A DNA stretch of 64,000 nucleotides from SVTX01 sp045542075 (GTDB lineage Bacteria > Bacillota > Clostridia > Oscillospirales > CAG-272), in the NCBI GenBank assembly GCA_045542075.1, contig JAZQKI010000001.1:8114-72113 (forward strand), in the 5' to 3' direction. The notes below the pieces were generated by a model, which saw nothing but the letters and a program-made list of their open reading frames with translations, did not search any database and had not been told where the DNA came from. Position 1 is the stretch's first letter; each line of letters begins with the position of its first letter. The position numbers and the translations under genes are program-made. This document shows, in pieces, positions 1 through 8,906 of this stretch.

Positions 1-3000
1 TCAAAATACAGATTTAATCTTGAAAATTCTACGCTCACTATCGAGATACCTTTCTCGGTGGACGGTGTTTCGTTATTGCTTGATGCGAGAACACCCGAAA
101 TTATGCAGGGAATAATCCGATCGGAATTTGGCTTGAATATCAAGGTAAATATCATCCATTCCGATGATATGAGCTTTCTTATGAGTAACAATTCTCTTGA
201 GCAGACTATCCGTGAATTTGACGAGAAAATGAGCAAGCGAGCAATACTGAGCGAGGCAATACGGGCAGATCAGCCTACAGGACAAGCCACCCCGGCGGAT
301 CAGACCTTGCCAAGAATAGCGTCAATATTCAAGGGCGACTCCACGCCTGTAATTGAGGACGGTGTCTGTAGGATAGGTCACGCAAAATTTGATATATCAT
401 CCCCCGAATACTTTTACGGAGACGCATTCACGCTTCAGCCCGTATCGATTGCCTCTATAACAAGACCGCAGAGAAATATTGTTGTGATCGGCACTGTCTC
501 GGGCTTTACTAAGGAGCTTAATCGCGCGGGGGACAAGTATAATATAACCTTTGCGATATTTGACGGAAATTCCTCTATTGAGGTCAAATGCTTTTCTCTT
601 GTGCAAGAGGATGTTGACACTGTCTGCTCAGGCATTAAGGACGGAGCGGTCGTGGCTCTATACGGATATGCGAAGCGCGAGACCCGCAAGGACAAAACGG
701 AGGGACTTGACTTTCAGTTTTTCTTCAGTGCAGCGGCAAAAATCAAAAGGATACCGCGTACAGATAATGCGCCCGTCAAGAGAGTAGAGCTTCATCTGCA
801 TACAAATATGTCCTTCATGGACGCACTGATCCATCCGGATGATGCGGTAAAGCAAGCGAAGGCTTGGGGACACCCAGCTATAGCCATAACCGACCACGGA
901 AACGTTCAGGGCTATCAGCAAGCAATGCTGACCAGCGAAAAGATCGGGCAGAAGGTTATTTACGGTATGGAGGCATACTTTGTAAATAATACTGCATCTG
1001 CTATATACGGTAATTTTAACGAGTCCTTTGATGCTGAAGCCATTGTGTTCGACATTGAGACTACGGGTCTTTCGGTTCAGAACGACAGAATCACGGAAAT
1101 TGGAGCGGTCAAGATAAGAAACGGTGAGATTATTGACACCTTCGATATTTTCGTCAATCCCGAAATGGAGATTTCCGCCGAGATCACCGAGCTTACGTCC
1201 ATTACTAACGAAATGGTCAAGGATGCTCCGCTTTGCGATGAGGCGTTAAGACTTTTCTTTGAATTTATACATAATACAAATCCCGCGCATAAGCCCTTGC
1301 TTATTGCGCATAACGCGACGTTTGATACGGGATTTATTCGAGCTGCCGCGCAGAGATACGGAATGGAATTCGACTACCCATATCTCGACACTCTTGCGCT
1401 CTCAAGATTCCTTAATCCCGACCTCAAAAAGCACAAGCTTGATATAATCGCAAAGCATTATAATCTTGAAGAGTTCCATCACCACAGAGCGTGTGATGAC
1501 GCGGATATTCTCGCGAAAATATACTTTAAGATGACAAAGCAGATGCGCGATAGGGATATCGCAAGCTTCACTTATCTGTCAAAGGATATGAACGCGAATG
1601 CCGATCCACTCAAGGGTGACACCTATCACCAGATAATACTTGTAAAAAACAAGGCAGGACTGAAAAATCTTTATAAGCTTGTTTCTTACAGTAATCTCAA
1701 ATATTTCAAGAAGAGACCGCGTATTCCCAAGACTGAATTGGAAGCACATAGGGAGGGACTTATAATCGGCTCTGCATGTGAAGCGGGCGAGCTTTTTATG
1801 GCTATACTTGAAAATAAGCCCGAGTCCGAAATTGAGGAAATAGTCAATTTCTACGATTATCTTGAGATACAGCCTATCTCCAACAACCGTTTCCTTATCG
1901 CAAAGGGCAAAGCGAGAGATGAGGAGGATCTCAAAAACCTCAACCGCAGAATAGTTGAGCTTGGAGAAAAATACAATAAGCCCGTAGTAGCTACCTGCGA
2001 CGCCCACTTTATGAATCTTGAGGATGAGATATACCGTCAGATACTCCTTGCGGGTCAGAAGTATTCTGACTATGATACAGAGAGCCAGCTTTATTTCCGC
2101 ACGACAGAGGAAATGCTTGAGGAATTCTCATATCTTGGCGAGGAAAAGGCTTATGAGGTCGTAGTAACAAATACCAATCTTATCAACGATATGATAGATA
2201 CCGACATCCGTCCGTTCCCCAAGGGCACGTTCACACCCAATATGGAGGGCGCGGAGGAGGATCTTCAACGAATCTGCTACGAGAGAGCAAGGTCCATGTA
2301 CGGAGATCCGCTCCCTGAAATAGTCGCGCAGAGACTTGACAAGGAGCTTACCTCTATTATAAAGAACGGCTTTGCCGTGCTTTATATGATAGCTCAAAAG
2401 CTTGTATGGTACAGCGAAAGTCAGGGATATCTTGTCGGCTCTCGAGGCTCGGTAGGCTCGTCTTTTGTAGCTTCTATGGCGGGTATTTCTGAGGTAAACC
2501 CACTTCCCGCGCATTATTGGTGCTCCGAATGTCAGTATAACGACTTTTCAAATCCCACGGGCGCAGGATCGGGCTTTGATTTGCCTGACAGACTGTGTCC
2601 CCGTTGCGGAAAAAAGCTTCATGCCGACGGACACAATATACCATTTGAGACCTTCCTTGGCTTTTACGGCGATAAATCACCCGATATAGACCTGAACTTC
2701 TCGGGTGAGGTGCAGGGAAAGGTGCATAAATACACTGAAGAGCTGTTTGGAGCGGAGAACGTGTTCCGAGCGGGCACTATAGGAACTCTTGCGGACAAGA
2801 CGGCTTACGGATATATACAAAAATACCTTGAGGACAAGGGCGTCAGCCTCTCACGAGCTGAGGTAAACCGTATGGTATCCTGCTGTGTGGGAGTTAAGAG
2901 AAGCACGGGTCAGCACCCCGGAGGCATAGTCGTTGTTCCTAAGGAATACGAAATATACGATTTCTGCCCAGTCCAGCATCCAGCAGATGATCCCACGTCG

Positions 3001-4110
3001 GATATTGTAACAACTCACTTTACGTTTGAATATCTTCACGATACGCTTCTCAAGCTCGATGAGCTTGGACACGATATTCCTACCAAGTACAAGTATCTTG
3101 AAAAGTATTCAAATACAAGTGTAATGGATGTCCCTATGAATGACCCTGACGTATACGGACTGTTCTTATCCACAAAACCTCTTGGAATTTCTCCCGAGGA
3201 TATAGATTGTAATATCGGTACGTTTGGACTCCCCGAGTTTGGTACACGCTTTGTTATCAAGATGGTTGAGGAGGCAAAGCCAAAGTCCTTCTCAGACCTG
3301 CTTCAGATTTCGGGACTCTCTCACGGCACAGACGTTTGGACGGGAAATGCGCAGGACCTTATAAACAACGGAATATGTGATATTTCTCACGTTATAGGAT
3401 GTCGTGACAACATAATGAACGACCTGATCGCCTACGGTGTTGAGAAATCCCACGCCTTCAAGATAATGGAGTCCGTTCGAAAGGGAAAAGGACTGACACC
3501 CGAATGGGAGGCGGAAATGCGTGAGGCAAACGTCCCCGAATGGTACATAGGCTCATGTAAAAAGATCAAATACATGTTCCCCAAGGCACATGCTGCGGCA
3601 TACGTTATGTCGGCTATACGTCTTGGTTGGTACAAGGTGCATAAGCCACTTGCATTCTACTGCGCAATGCTTACTGTTGCGCCGGGTGGATTTGACGCGG
3701 CTGTAGTTATGGGAGGCAAGCGCAAGGTGGTTGAGACCATACGGGATATAGACAAGCGTGTAAAGGAAAAGAAAGAGGTGACACCGAAGGAGATACAAAG
3801 CCTTCCCGTGCTTCACCTGGTCAACGAAATATTCGCAAGAGGAATTAAATTCTTGCCGATAAATATCAAAAAATCCGATGCTTCCGCATTTGAGCCCGAA
3901 AATGGAATGATACGAATGCCGTTTTCAGCTCTCGGCGGTCTTGGAGAGAATGCTGCGGCAAATATTGTTGCGGCACGTAATGAGGAGCCGTTTTTCTCGG
4001 TAGAGGATTTGCAGATACGCGCTCGACTGACAAAGTCTGTTATTGAGGTGCTACGATCAAACGGAGTGCTTGAGGGACTTGACGAGACGGATCAGATATC
4101 TTTTTTCTGA
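1..4110 (+). CDS. polC: DNA polymerase III PolC-type alpha subunit, 5' end cut by window
   Basis: Gram-positive replicative polymerase with built-in 3'-5' proofreading. The frame is open from base 1, so the start lies outside the window and the GTG at 58 is internal; 1369 codons are present, and against a usual length near 1430-1450 only the first tens of residues should be missing. Order along the protein: OB-fold region, PHP domain (HLHTNMSF near nt 793), a DEDD exonuclease inserted into the PHP domain (FDIETTGL near 1047, HRACDDAD near 1485), polymerase core with GSRGSVGSSF, the PolC zinc knuckle (CSECQ near 2521, CPRCGKK near 2597) and the catalytic PDIDLNFSGE near 2680. The exonuclease insert and zinc knuckle separate it from DnaE. 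It ends with TGA just before a hairpin terminator. Identity is very secure. Confidence 0.97.
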   Translation, partial: SKYRFNLENSTLTIEIPFSVDGVSLLLDARTPEIMQGIIRSEFGLNIKVNIIHSDDMSFLMSNNSLEQTIREFDEKMSKRAILSEAIRADQPTGQATPADQTLPRIASIFKGDSTPVIEDGVCRIGHAKFDISSPEYFYGDAFTLQPVSIASITRPQRNIVVIGTVSGFTKELNRAGDKYNITFAIFDGNSSIEVKCFSLVQEDVDTVCSGIKDGAVVALYGYAKRETRKDKTEGLDFQFFFSAAAKIKRIPRTDNAPVKRVELHLHTNMSFMDALIHPDDAVKQAKAWGHPAIAITDHGNVQGYQQAMLTSEKIGQKVIYGMEAYFVNNTASAIYGNFNESFDAEAIVFDIETTGLSVQNDRITEIGAVKIRNGEIIDTFDIFVNPEMEISAEITELTSITNEMVKDAPLCDEALRLFFEFIHNTNPAHKPLLIAHNATFDTGFIRAAAQRYGMEFDYPYLDTLALSRFLNPDLKKHKLDIIAKHYNLEEFHHHRACDDADILAKIYFKMTKQMRDRDIASFTYLSKDMNANADPLKGDTYHQIILVKNKAGLKNLYKLVSYSNLKYFKKRPRIPKTELEAHREGLIIGSACEAGELFMAILENKPESEIEEIVNFYDYLEIQPISNNRFLIAKGKARDEEDLKNLNRRIVELGEKYNKPVVATCDAHFMNLEDEIYRQILLAGQKYSDYDTESQLYFRTTEEMLEEFSYLGEEKAYEVVVTNTNLINDMIDTDIRPFPKGTFTPNMEGAEEDLQRICYERARSMYGDPLPEIVAQRLDKELTSIIKNGFAVLYMIAQKLVWYSESQGYLVGSRGSVGSSFVASMAGISEVNPLPAHYWCSECQYNDFSNPTGAGSGFDLPDRLCPRCGKKLHADGHNIPFETFLGFYGDKSPDIDLNFSGEVQGKVHKYTEELFGAENVFRAGTIGTLADKTAYGYIQKYLEDKGVSLSRAEVNRMVSCCVGVKRSTGQHPGGIVVVPKEYEIYDFCPVQHPADDPTSDIVTTHFTFEYLHDTLLKLDELGHDIPTKYKYLEKYSNTSVMDVPMNDPDVYGLFLSTKPLGISPEDIDCNIGTFGLPEFGTRFVIKMVEEAKPKSFSDLLQISGLSHGTDVWTGNAQDLINNGICDISHVIGCRDNIMNDLIAYGVEKSHAFKIMESVRKGKGLTPEWEAEMREANVPEWYIGSCKKIKYMFPKAHAAAYVMSAIRLGWYKVHKPLAFYCAMLTVAPGGFDAAVVMGGKRKVVETIRDIDKRVKEKKEVTPKEIQSLPVLHLVNEIFARGIKFLPINIKKSDASAFEPENGMIRMPFSALGGLGENAAANIVAARNEEPFFSVEDLQIRARLTKSVIEVLRSNGVLEGLDETDQISFF

Positions 4111-4136
4111 TATGATGTATCAGAAATTATAACAAC

Positions 4137-4166
4137 AAAACCCCTGTGTTTCAAACACAGGGGTTT
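4137..4166. terminator. Bidirectional terminator between polC and the convergent nuclease gene
   Basis: Perfect inverted repeat with a GC core (CCCCTGTGTTT / AAACACAGGGG) flanked by AAAA on the left and TTTTATT on the right. It serves polC on the plus strand and the convergent nuclease gene on the minus strand. Confidence 0.85.
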
Positions 4167-4178
4167 TATTTATTTGTT

Positions 4179-6041
4179 TTATCTTTTTTTCTTTGTTAGC
4201 ACAAAGCCTGCCGCGATAGCGGTCACAAGTCCGATTAGGGAAATGCTTACAGTCGAGTCGCAACCTGCATCTGTTTGATCAGGAGGGGGAGTCTCGCTGT
4301 CATTTGGCTTGGAATCGGTGCTCGGACTCTCGGTACTCGGGCTCTCTGTGGGATCTTCGGGTGTGTCGTCGGATGATTCGAGCTTGGGAATAGAATCAAG
4401 CTTTTCTTCGCCACAATCTTCGCATACGCTCTTTGAAATTCCCGAGCTGCTCTCGGTTGCGGGAACTATCACCTCAGGCTCTCCAAAGCTATGGCCGGAG
4501 ACAGGGAAGACCGTACCGACAACGAGAAGCTCTCCACAATCCGCGCAGACCTTGTCGCCACTGTATCCATCCTCGGTACAGCTCGGTTTAGCTCCTGAAA
4601 TAACTGTATTTTCGTGAGCGCAGGGAGTTGGAGGAGTCTCTGTAGGTTTCTCCGTAGGAGGTTCAGAGGGAGTCTCCGTGGGCTTTTCCGTAGGAGGCTC
4701 GGTGGGAGTCTCGGTTATTGCATCGTCATCTAATATTTTTACACACATAACGTAATTTGCAACGCCATTTATGTATTTAGTCGCCATTTCTATTTTGCCA
4801 TAGTAATTTTTGACGTATCCTCGGGCGACAATAGTATCACCGACCTTAAAGCCTGAAATGCCGCTACCCATATTTATCGTGTAGATAAGGAAATCATCTA
4901 TTCCGTCTGTTATATATACGTCCTTGTAGTAGCTTCCGGTCTGACCTATTGCAACTACCTTGCCTTTTACGTAGAACACCTCGTCTGAAGATTCATCATT
5001 TGCAAGATCTGAGTTTGCAATGAGTATCTGTGACACGGTAAGAGGGTCCTCCAAGGTTCCGTTAGGAGTTGTCGGGGGAGGAATAACGGGTTTTTCAGTG
5101 GGAGTTTCTGTAGGAGCTTCTGACGGCTTTTGGGTGGGAGTTGTTGATGTGCCGCTCATAGCCTCACCTGACGGTGTTACCATATCGTCGGGGATCTCTT
5201 CGTCAAAAAGCACCCACGCAAGCTCGGGGTAGTCGATAAATACATTTCTGTTGCCCTGAATGTTCTGGATGACCTCGTTTCGTCCCATTTCCCAAGTGTC
5301 GACAGGGTCAAGCTCGCACCACTCAAGAAGAACGTCAACACTCTGGAAAACCTTGGTGATATCGGTTGCGCCCCAATCAGAGCCCCATCTTACGTAAACG
5401 TACAGACATATTCTTGCAACGTCGCCCTTGACATTATCCAGGGGCTCATAATACGTGGAGCTGTGTCCACCGAGGTAGCCTGATGCGGGATTTGATCCAT
5501 AGACTGCCTTACCGGTTGCCGCATATCCGTATTTTTTGTTACTGCGAGTGCTATTTACAACAGCGTCAGAAGGACGAATGTGATGCATGTCAGCTCCGCC
5601 ACCCGTGGTTGAATTACCGCCGAGAGACTTGGGCCAAACGTGCTCGCGATTCCAACCGTTCCATTGACTCATAGTAGCGCTGTAGCTTGTATAGATAAGG
5701 GATACGCTTTCGTCTCCGTTTTGACAGTCCGTACGGTTAGCCTTATAATGACAGTCATCGTAGGATGATATATACTTGTGTGTACTCCTCATAAGCGTTT
5801 GAAGGGAAGAATACAGTGACGACTCAGAAAGAGTCGAAAGGTTATCGTACGTATAATTTCCCGTATAGTAAGACGGCGCGCTTGTTCCGTTAAGCGAGGT
5901 GCAGATAACATCTCTTTGACCTGAATTGTAATTCTTTGAATAAGACGAGGGCTGCGTTGCTGCAAGGATCGGCAGTATGCTTCCTATTATAAGGAAAATT
6001 GATAGCAACACCGCCACAAGGCTCTTTGTATAGCGTTTCAT
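4179..6041 (-). CDS. Secreted endonuclease I family nuclease with OB-fold-like domain and C-terminal anchor
   Basis: Predicted exported DNase of the endonuclease I (EndA/NucM) family, 620 aa. A signal peptide spans residues 1-28. The nuclease domain (about 30-290) has NREHVWPKS (130-138), DMHHIRPSD and KGDVARICLYVYVRWG, the metal-binding and catalytic region of the family. A Thr/Pro linker leads to an OB-fold-like domain (about 327-440), as often accompanies secreted nucleases. A second TPTEKP-type linker leads to a Cys module (about 473-560; two CxxCG pairs with His), then an acidic Ser/Pro stretch and a tail of GCDSTVS, a hydrophobic segment and KKKR. There is no LPXTG. Start: ATG at 6041 behind GGAGG. 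The neighbour at 6166-7770 is a paralogue with a nearly identical 3' end but no OB domain. Likely role is cleaving extracellular DNA at the cell surface; the anchoring is inferred. Confidence 0.88.
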   Translation of the reverse strand: MKRYTKSLVAVLLSIFLIIGSILPILAATQPSSYSKNYNSGQRDVICTSLNGTSAPSYYTGNYTYDNLSTLSESSLYSSLQTLMRSTHKYISSYDDCHYKANRTDCQNGDESVSLIYTSYSATMSQWNGWNREHVWPKSLGGNSTTGGGADMHHIRPSDAVVNSTRSNKKYGYAATGKAVYGSNPASGYLGGHSSTYYEPLDNVKGDVARICLYVYVRWGSDWGATDITKVFQSVDVLLEWCELDPVDTWEMGRNEVIQNIQGNRNVFIDYPELAWVLFDEEIPDDMVTPSGEAMSGTSTTPTQKPSEAPTETPTEKPVIPPPTTPNGTLEDPLTVSQILIANSDLANDESSDEVFYVKGKVVAIGQTGSYYKDVYITDGIDDFLIYTINMGSGISGFKVGDTIVARGYVKNYYGKIEMATKYINGVANYVMCVKILDDDAITETPTEPPTEKPTETPSEPPTEKPTETPPTPCAHENTVISGAKPSCTEDGYSGDKVCADCGELLVVGTVFPVSGHSFGEPEVIVPATESSSGISKSVCEDCGEEKLDSIPKLESSDDTPEDPTESPSTESPSTDSKPNDSETPPPDQTDAGCDSTVSISLIGLVTAIAAGFVLTKKKR

Positions 6042-6090
6042 TACGTCCTCCGAATTCTATAAATTTAACAGTTCTTGCAGTCTGATTTTT

Positions 6091-6119
6091 ATTATACGCT
6101 TTGTTTTTTGCAATAATAA
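6091..6119 (-). promoter_or_regulatory. Candidate sigma-A promoter of the 4179-6041 nuclease gene
   Basis: On the minus strand TATAAT (6091-6096) lies 17 bp from a weak TTATTA -35 (6114-6119), about 50 bp before the start codon. The -10 is perfect, the -35 poor. Confidence 0.5.
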
Positions 6120-6133
6120 ATACAGACATACCA

Positions 6134-6160
6134 TAAACCCCTCTGTGCAGAGGGGATTTA
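6134..6160 (-). terminator. Hairpin downstream of the second nuclease gene
   Basis: Inverted repeat AAACCCCTCTG / CAGAGGGGATTT six bases past the stop codon of the 6166-7770 gene. The following T run is short, so it may be a moderate terminator. Confidence 0.6.
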
Positions 6161-6165
6161 TGTTT

Positions 6166-7770
6166 TTATCTTTTTTTCTTTGTTAGCACGAAGCCTGCCG
6201 CGATAGCGGTCACAAGTCCGATAAGGGAAATGCTTACGGTTGATCCGCAGCCTTCATCTGTTTGATCGGGCGGGGGAGTCTCGCTGTCATTTGGCTTGGA
6301 ATCTGCGCTCGGACTCTCTGTGGGATTCTCGGGTGTGTTGTCGGATGATTCGAGCTTAGGAATAGAATCAAGCTTTTCTTCGCCACAACCTTCGCATACG
6401 CTCTTTGAAATTCCTGAGCTACTCTCGGTTGCGGGAACTATCACCTCAGGCTCTCCAAAGCTATGGCCGGAGACAGGGAAGACCGTACCGACAACGAGAA
6501 GCTTTCCGCAATCCGCGCAGACCTTATCGCCACTGTATCCATCCTCGGTGCAGCTCGGTTTAGCACCTGAAATAACTGTATTTTCGTGAGTGCAGGGAGT
6601 TGGGGCTTCGGTAGGAGTCTCTGTCGGAGTTTCTGTAGGTGTCTCCGTGGGCCTTTCCGTAGGAGCCGTTGTAGGAGTCTCCGTGGGCCTTTCCGTAGGA
6701 GCCGTTGTAGGAGTCTCTGTGGGCTTTTCTGTAGGAGTTGTTGTAGGAGTCTCTGTGGGCTTTTCCGTGGGTTTTTCTGTAGGAGCCGTTGTAGGAGCCT
6801 CTGTGGGCTTTTCTGTAGGAGCCGTTGTAGGAGTTTCCGTAGGCTTTTCCGTAGGAGTTGTGGAGCTGCCACCCATGGCTTCACCGGAGGGAGTTACCAT
6901 ATTTTCAGGAACTTCCTTGTCGAAAAGTATCCAGGCAAGCTCGGGGTAGTCGATAAATACATTTCTGTTACCCTGAATGCTCTGAACGACCTCGTTTCGT
7001 CCCATTTCCCACGTGTCAACAGGATCAAGCTCACACCATTCAAGAAGAACGTCAACACTTTGGAATACCCTTGTAATGTCTGAGCATTTTGAATATTCGC
7101 CGCCCCATCTTACGTGAACGTAAAGGCATATTCTCGCAACGTCACCCTTGACATTGTCAAGCGGTTCATAATAGTTTCCCGTCATAGTTCCGCCAACCAA
7201 TCCGCTCAAGTTTCCTGTCGAGCTGGAATTGCCAGAAACATTACCGTATTTTAGGTTTCCTCGTTGAGAATTTGTTCTGTTTTCTGAAGGACGGATATGA
7301 TGCAGGTCGGCACCGGCACCTTCTTTATCAAATCCTCCAAGGCTTTTGGGCCAAACGTGTTCACGGTTCCAGCCGTTTCCATTGTTGTATTCGGCGTGGC
7401 TGGACGCATAGGATGTGTAGAGAGTAATTATAGATTTAGCGTCTGCGTTCTCGCAATCTGTTTTGTTGGCGTAATCACGGCAATTTGAATAAGATGTTAT
7501 TCTTGTGTGAGTATCCTTCATCAGTTTGCGCAGGGTAGAGAGCAAGGCTGACGAGGAAAGCTCCGAGAGGTTATCGTACGTATAATCTCCCGTATAGTAA
7601 GCTGTCGCACTTGTTCCGTTAAGAGTTGTGCATACAACGTGCCTTTTGCCCGAGTTGGCAGACTTTGAATAAGCCGAGGGCTGCGTAGATGCAAATATTG
7701 GAATTATACTTCCGACTATAAGGAAAACAATCAACAGCATTGTTACAGTATGCTTTAAGAATCTTTTCAT
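6166..7770 (-). CDS. Secreted endonuclease I family nuclease, paralogue without OB domain
   Basis: 534 aa from ATG at 7770, preceded by CGGAGG; the open frame reaches further upstream but without a ribosome binding site and would hide the signal peptide (residues 1-28). The nuclease domain (about 30-290) keeps NREHVWPKS (135-143), DLHHIRPSE and KGDVARICLYVHVRWG. It then runs directly into a long TPTEKP/TPTTAP linker (about 296-392), the same Cys module as its neighbour and a tail of GCGSTVS, a hydrophobic segment and KKKR. The last ~140 residues are almost identical to the downstream paralogue, in DNA as well as protein, while the catalytic domains differ clearly; this suggests duplication followed by gene conversion or repeat-driven exchange. 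It has its own promoter. Confidence 0.88.
   Translation of the reverse strand: MKRFLKHTVTMLLIVFLIVGSIIPIFASTQPSAYSKSANSGKRHVVCTTLNGTSATAYYTGDYTYDNLSELSSSALLSTLRKLMKDTHTRITSYSNCRDYANKTDCENADAKSIITLYTSYASSHAEYNNGNGWNREHVWPKSLGGFDKEGAGADLHHIRPSENRTNSQRGNLKYGNVSGNSSSTGNLSGLVGGTMTGNYYEPLDNVKGDVARICLYVHVRWGGEYSKCSDITRVFQSVDVLLEWCELDPVDTWEMGRNEVVQSIQGNRNVFIDYPELAWILFDKEVPENMVTPSGEAMGGSSTTPTEKPTETPTTAPTEKPTEAPTTAPTEKPTEKPTETPTTTPTEKPTETPTTAPTERPTETPTTAPTERPTETPTETPTETPTEAPTPCTHENTVISGAKPSCTEDGYSGDKVCADCGKLLVVGTVFPVSGHSFGEPEVIVPATESSSGISKSVCEGCGEEKLDSIPKLESSDNTPENPTESPSADSKPNDSETPPPDQTDEGCGSTVSISLIGLVTAIAAGFVLTKKKR
6600..6865 (-). repeat. Thr/Pro/Glu-encoding tandem repeat in the nuclease linker
   Basis: Degenerate 12-24 bp units encode repeated TPTEKP, TPTEAP and TPTTAP. 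The open frames on the opposite strand here (repeats of VGVSVG) are mirror images of this repeat, not genes. Length is likely to vary between strains by slippage. Confidence 0.85.
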
Positions 7771-7818
7771 TCCGGCCTCCGAGATACAAATATTTTTGAG
7801 CATAATATCACTAATACC

Positions 7819-7847
7819 ATTATACCATATATTTGATTTTTTTGCAA
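7819..7847 (-). promoter_or_regulatory. Sigma-A promoter of the 6166-7770 nuclease gene
   Basis: Minus strand: TTGCAA (7842-7847), 17-bp spacer, TATAAT (7819-7824), about 49 bp before the start codon. Confidence 0.75.
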
Positions 7848-7879
7848 TAGCTATTATATATATATTGATAAATTTCGTC

Positions 7880-7914
7880 AAAAAAATGATGAGCAGTGCA
7901 AACTGCCCATCATT
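7880..7914 (-). terminator. Terminator of the small leucine-rich-repeat gene
   Basis: Minus-strand stem ATGATGGGCAGT / ACTGCTCATCAT (one mismatch) followed by a run of seven T; it lies 45 bp past the stop codon at 7959. Confidence 0.8.
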
Positions 7915-7958
7915 ACATATAATCGACATATAAGTCAAGTGAATTTGTAAATTTGTCT

Positions 7959-8642
7959 TTAGGATACCTTAAACTGTTCAAAATTGAATCCGCTTTCGTA
8001 GAACGCCGCCGAGTTTACTATAACCGAGCGGTTGATTCTCATACCCTCAAGGGAAATGCAGTAAGCAAATGCATACTCATCTATATATTTCAGATTTGCT
8101 GGGAGAATTACTCGCTTAAGATTCATACAGGCATTAAACGTACTGTTGCTTATTTCACGCAGCTTTGCGGGGAGAGTTGCGCTTTCAAGGTTCTTGCAGC
8201 CCTCAAACACACCTGTTCCCATGAAAAACAGACTGTCGGGAAGAACTATATCTCTGATAGCCGTGCAGTAGGAAAACGCCTTATCTTCAATGGATTCAAG
8301 ACGCTTCGACAAGGAAACCCGGCAGAGCTTTTTACAACCCATAAATGCACGCTCCTCGATAAATACTACTCCGGGGGCAATGATTATCTCAAGATCGGAG
8401 CACCAAGCAAACGCGTAAGCACCAATGGTGTTAACGGTAGCGGGGAGATTTATGGATTCGATGCCGTCGCATCTGAAAAAAGCCTTCTCAGAGACGCCAA
8501 CAACGATTCTGCCATCGGGAAGCTTGTCCGGTATTACGATATTTGTGTCTGTACAAAAGCCAATGCCGTTTACAAGCACTGTGGTCTGACTGTCCTTGAC
8601 GTACTCAAGTCCTATTGAAAACTTAATATCCAACCAAAACAC
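7959..8642 (-). CDS. BspA-type leucine-rich-repeat (LRR_5) protein, no signal peptide
   Basis: 227 aa made of about seven 22-23 residue BspA/LRR_5 units of the form IGxxAFxxCxxLxxIxLPxxLxx, for example IEDKAFSYCTAIRDIVLP. These repeats usually mediate protein binding. No signal peptide, lipobox or membrane segment is visible, so unlike the 11601 lipoprotein it may be cytoplasmic or exported in another way. Start is uncertain: GTG at 8642 sits only one base from AGGAG, whereas the in-frame TTG at 8633 has 10-base spacing and may be the true start. It has a strong promoter and its own terminator, so it is monocistronic. Confidence 0.75.
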   Translation of the reverse strand: MFWLDIKFSIGLEYVKDSQTTVLVNGIGFCTDTNIVIPDKLPDGRIVVGVSEKAFFRCDGIESINLPATVNTIGAYAFAWCSDLEIIIAPGVVFIEERAFMGCKKLCRVSLSKRLESIEDKAFSYCTAIRDIVLPDSLFFMGTGVFEGCKNLESATLPAKLREISNSTFNACMNLKRVILPANLKYIDEYAFAYCISLEGMRINRSVIVNSAAFYESGFNFEQFKVS

Positions 8643-8685
8643 GCTCCTTTCTGCTCAGGTATCCAAAAATCGCTTTGGTACAGTT

Positions 8686-8714
8686 ATTTTACACCTCTTT
8701 CGATATTTTGTCAA
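8686..8714 (-). promoter_or_regulatory. Strong sigma-A promoter of the small leucine-rich-repeat gene
   Basis: Minus strand: TTGACA (8709-8714), 17-bp spacer, TAAAAT (8686-8691). Confidence 0.8.
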
Positions 8715-8841
8715 GTCCAACTTTGTAAATATTTATATTCTGATGTGAAAGAGTGTCTTTTTTCCTTAAAGGTACAAGCCCTTCTCACTAAACAATATTA
8801 AATATATTTGAGAAATATTACCTCAAAATTTGTTTTATTAA

Positions 8842-8869
8842 CTTTGCGTTAATTATTTGTTGCTATAAT
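8842..8869 (+). promoter_or_regulatory. Extended -10 promoter of dut
   Basis: TGCTATAAT (TG at 8861, TATAAT 8864-8869) is an extended -10 element. The -35 side (CTTTGC near 8842) is weak, as is common with extended -10 promoters. The dut ATG follows 38 bp later. No clear operator palindrome was seen between them. Confidence 0.65.
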
Positions 8870-8906
8870 TATAGTGTATATTTGTATTTTAGGAGAGGAT
8901 TACTCT

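Noticed and set aside
1..4110. Horizontal transfer or duplication as the reason for two replicases (polC and dnaE)
   Set aside because: Having both is normal in Firmicutes; both look intact and native.
6586..7083. Open frames on the plus strand opposite the nuclease linkers, rich in VGVSVG or in Cys/Arg/Ser
   Set aside because: They mirror the Thr/Pro/Glu repeat of the minus-strand gene, have no ribosome site and end with it.
7953..8618. 221-codon plus-strand frame opposite the small leucine-rich-repeat gene
   Set aside because: No family features; the minus strand has clear repeats plus matching promoter and terminator.
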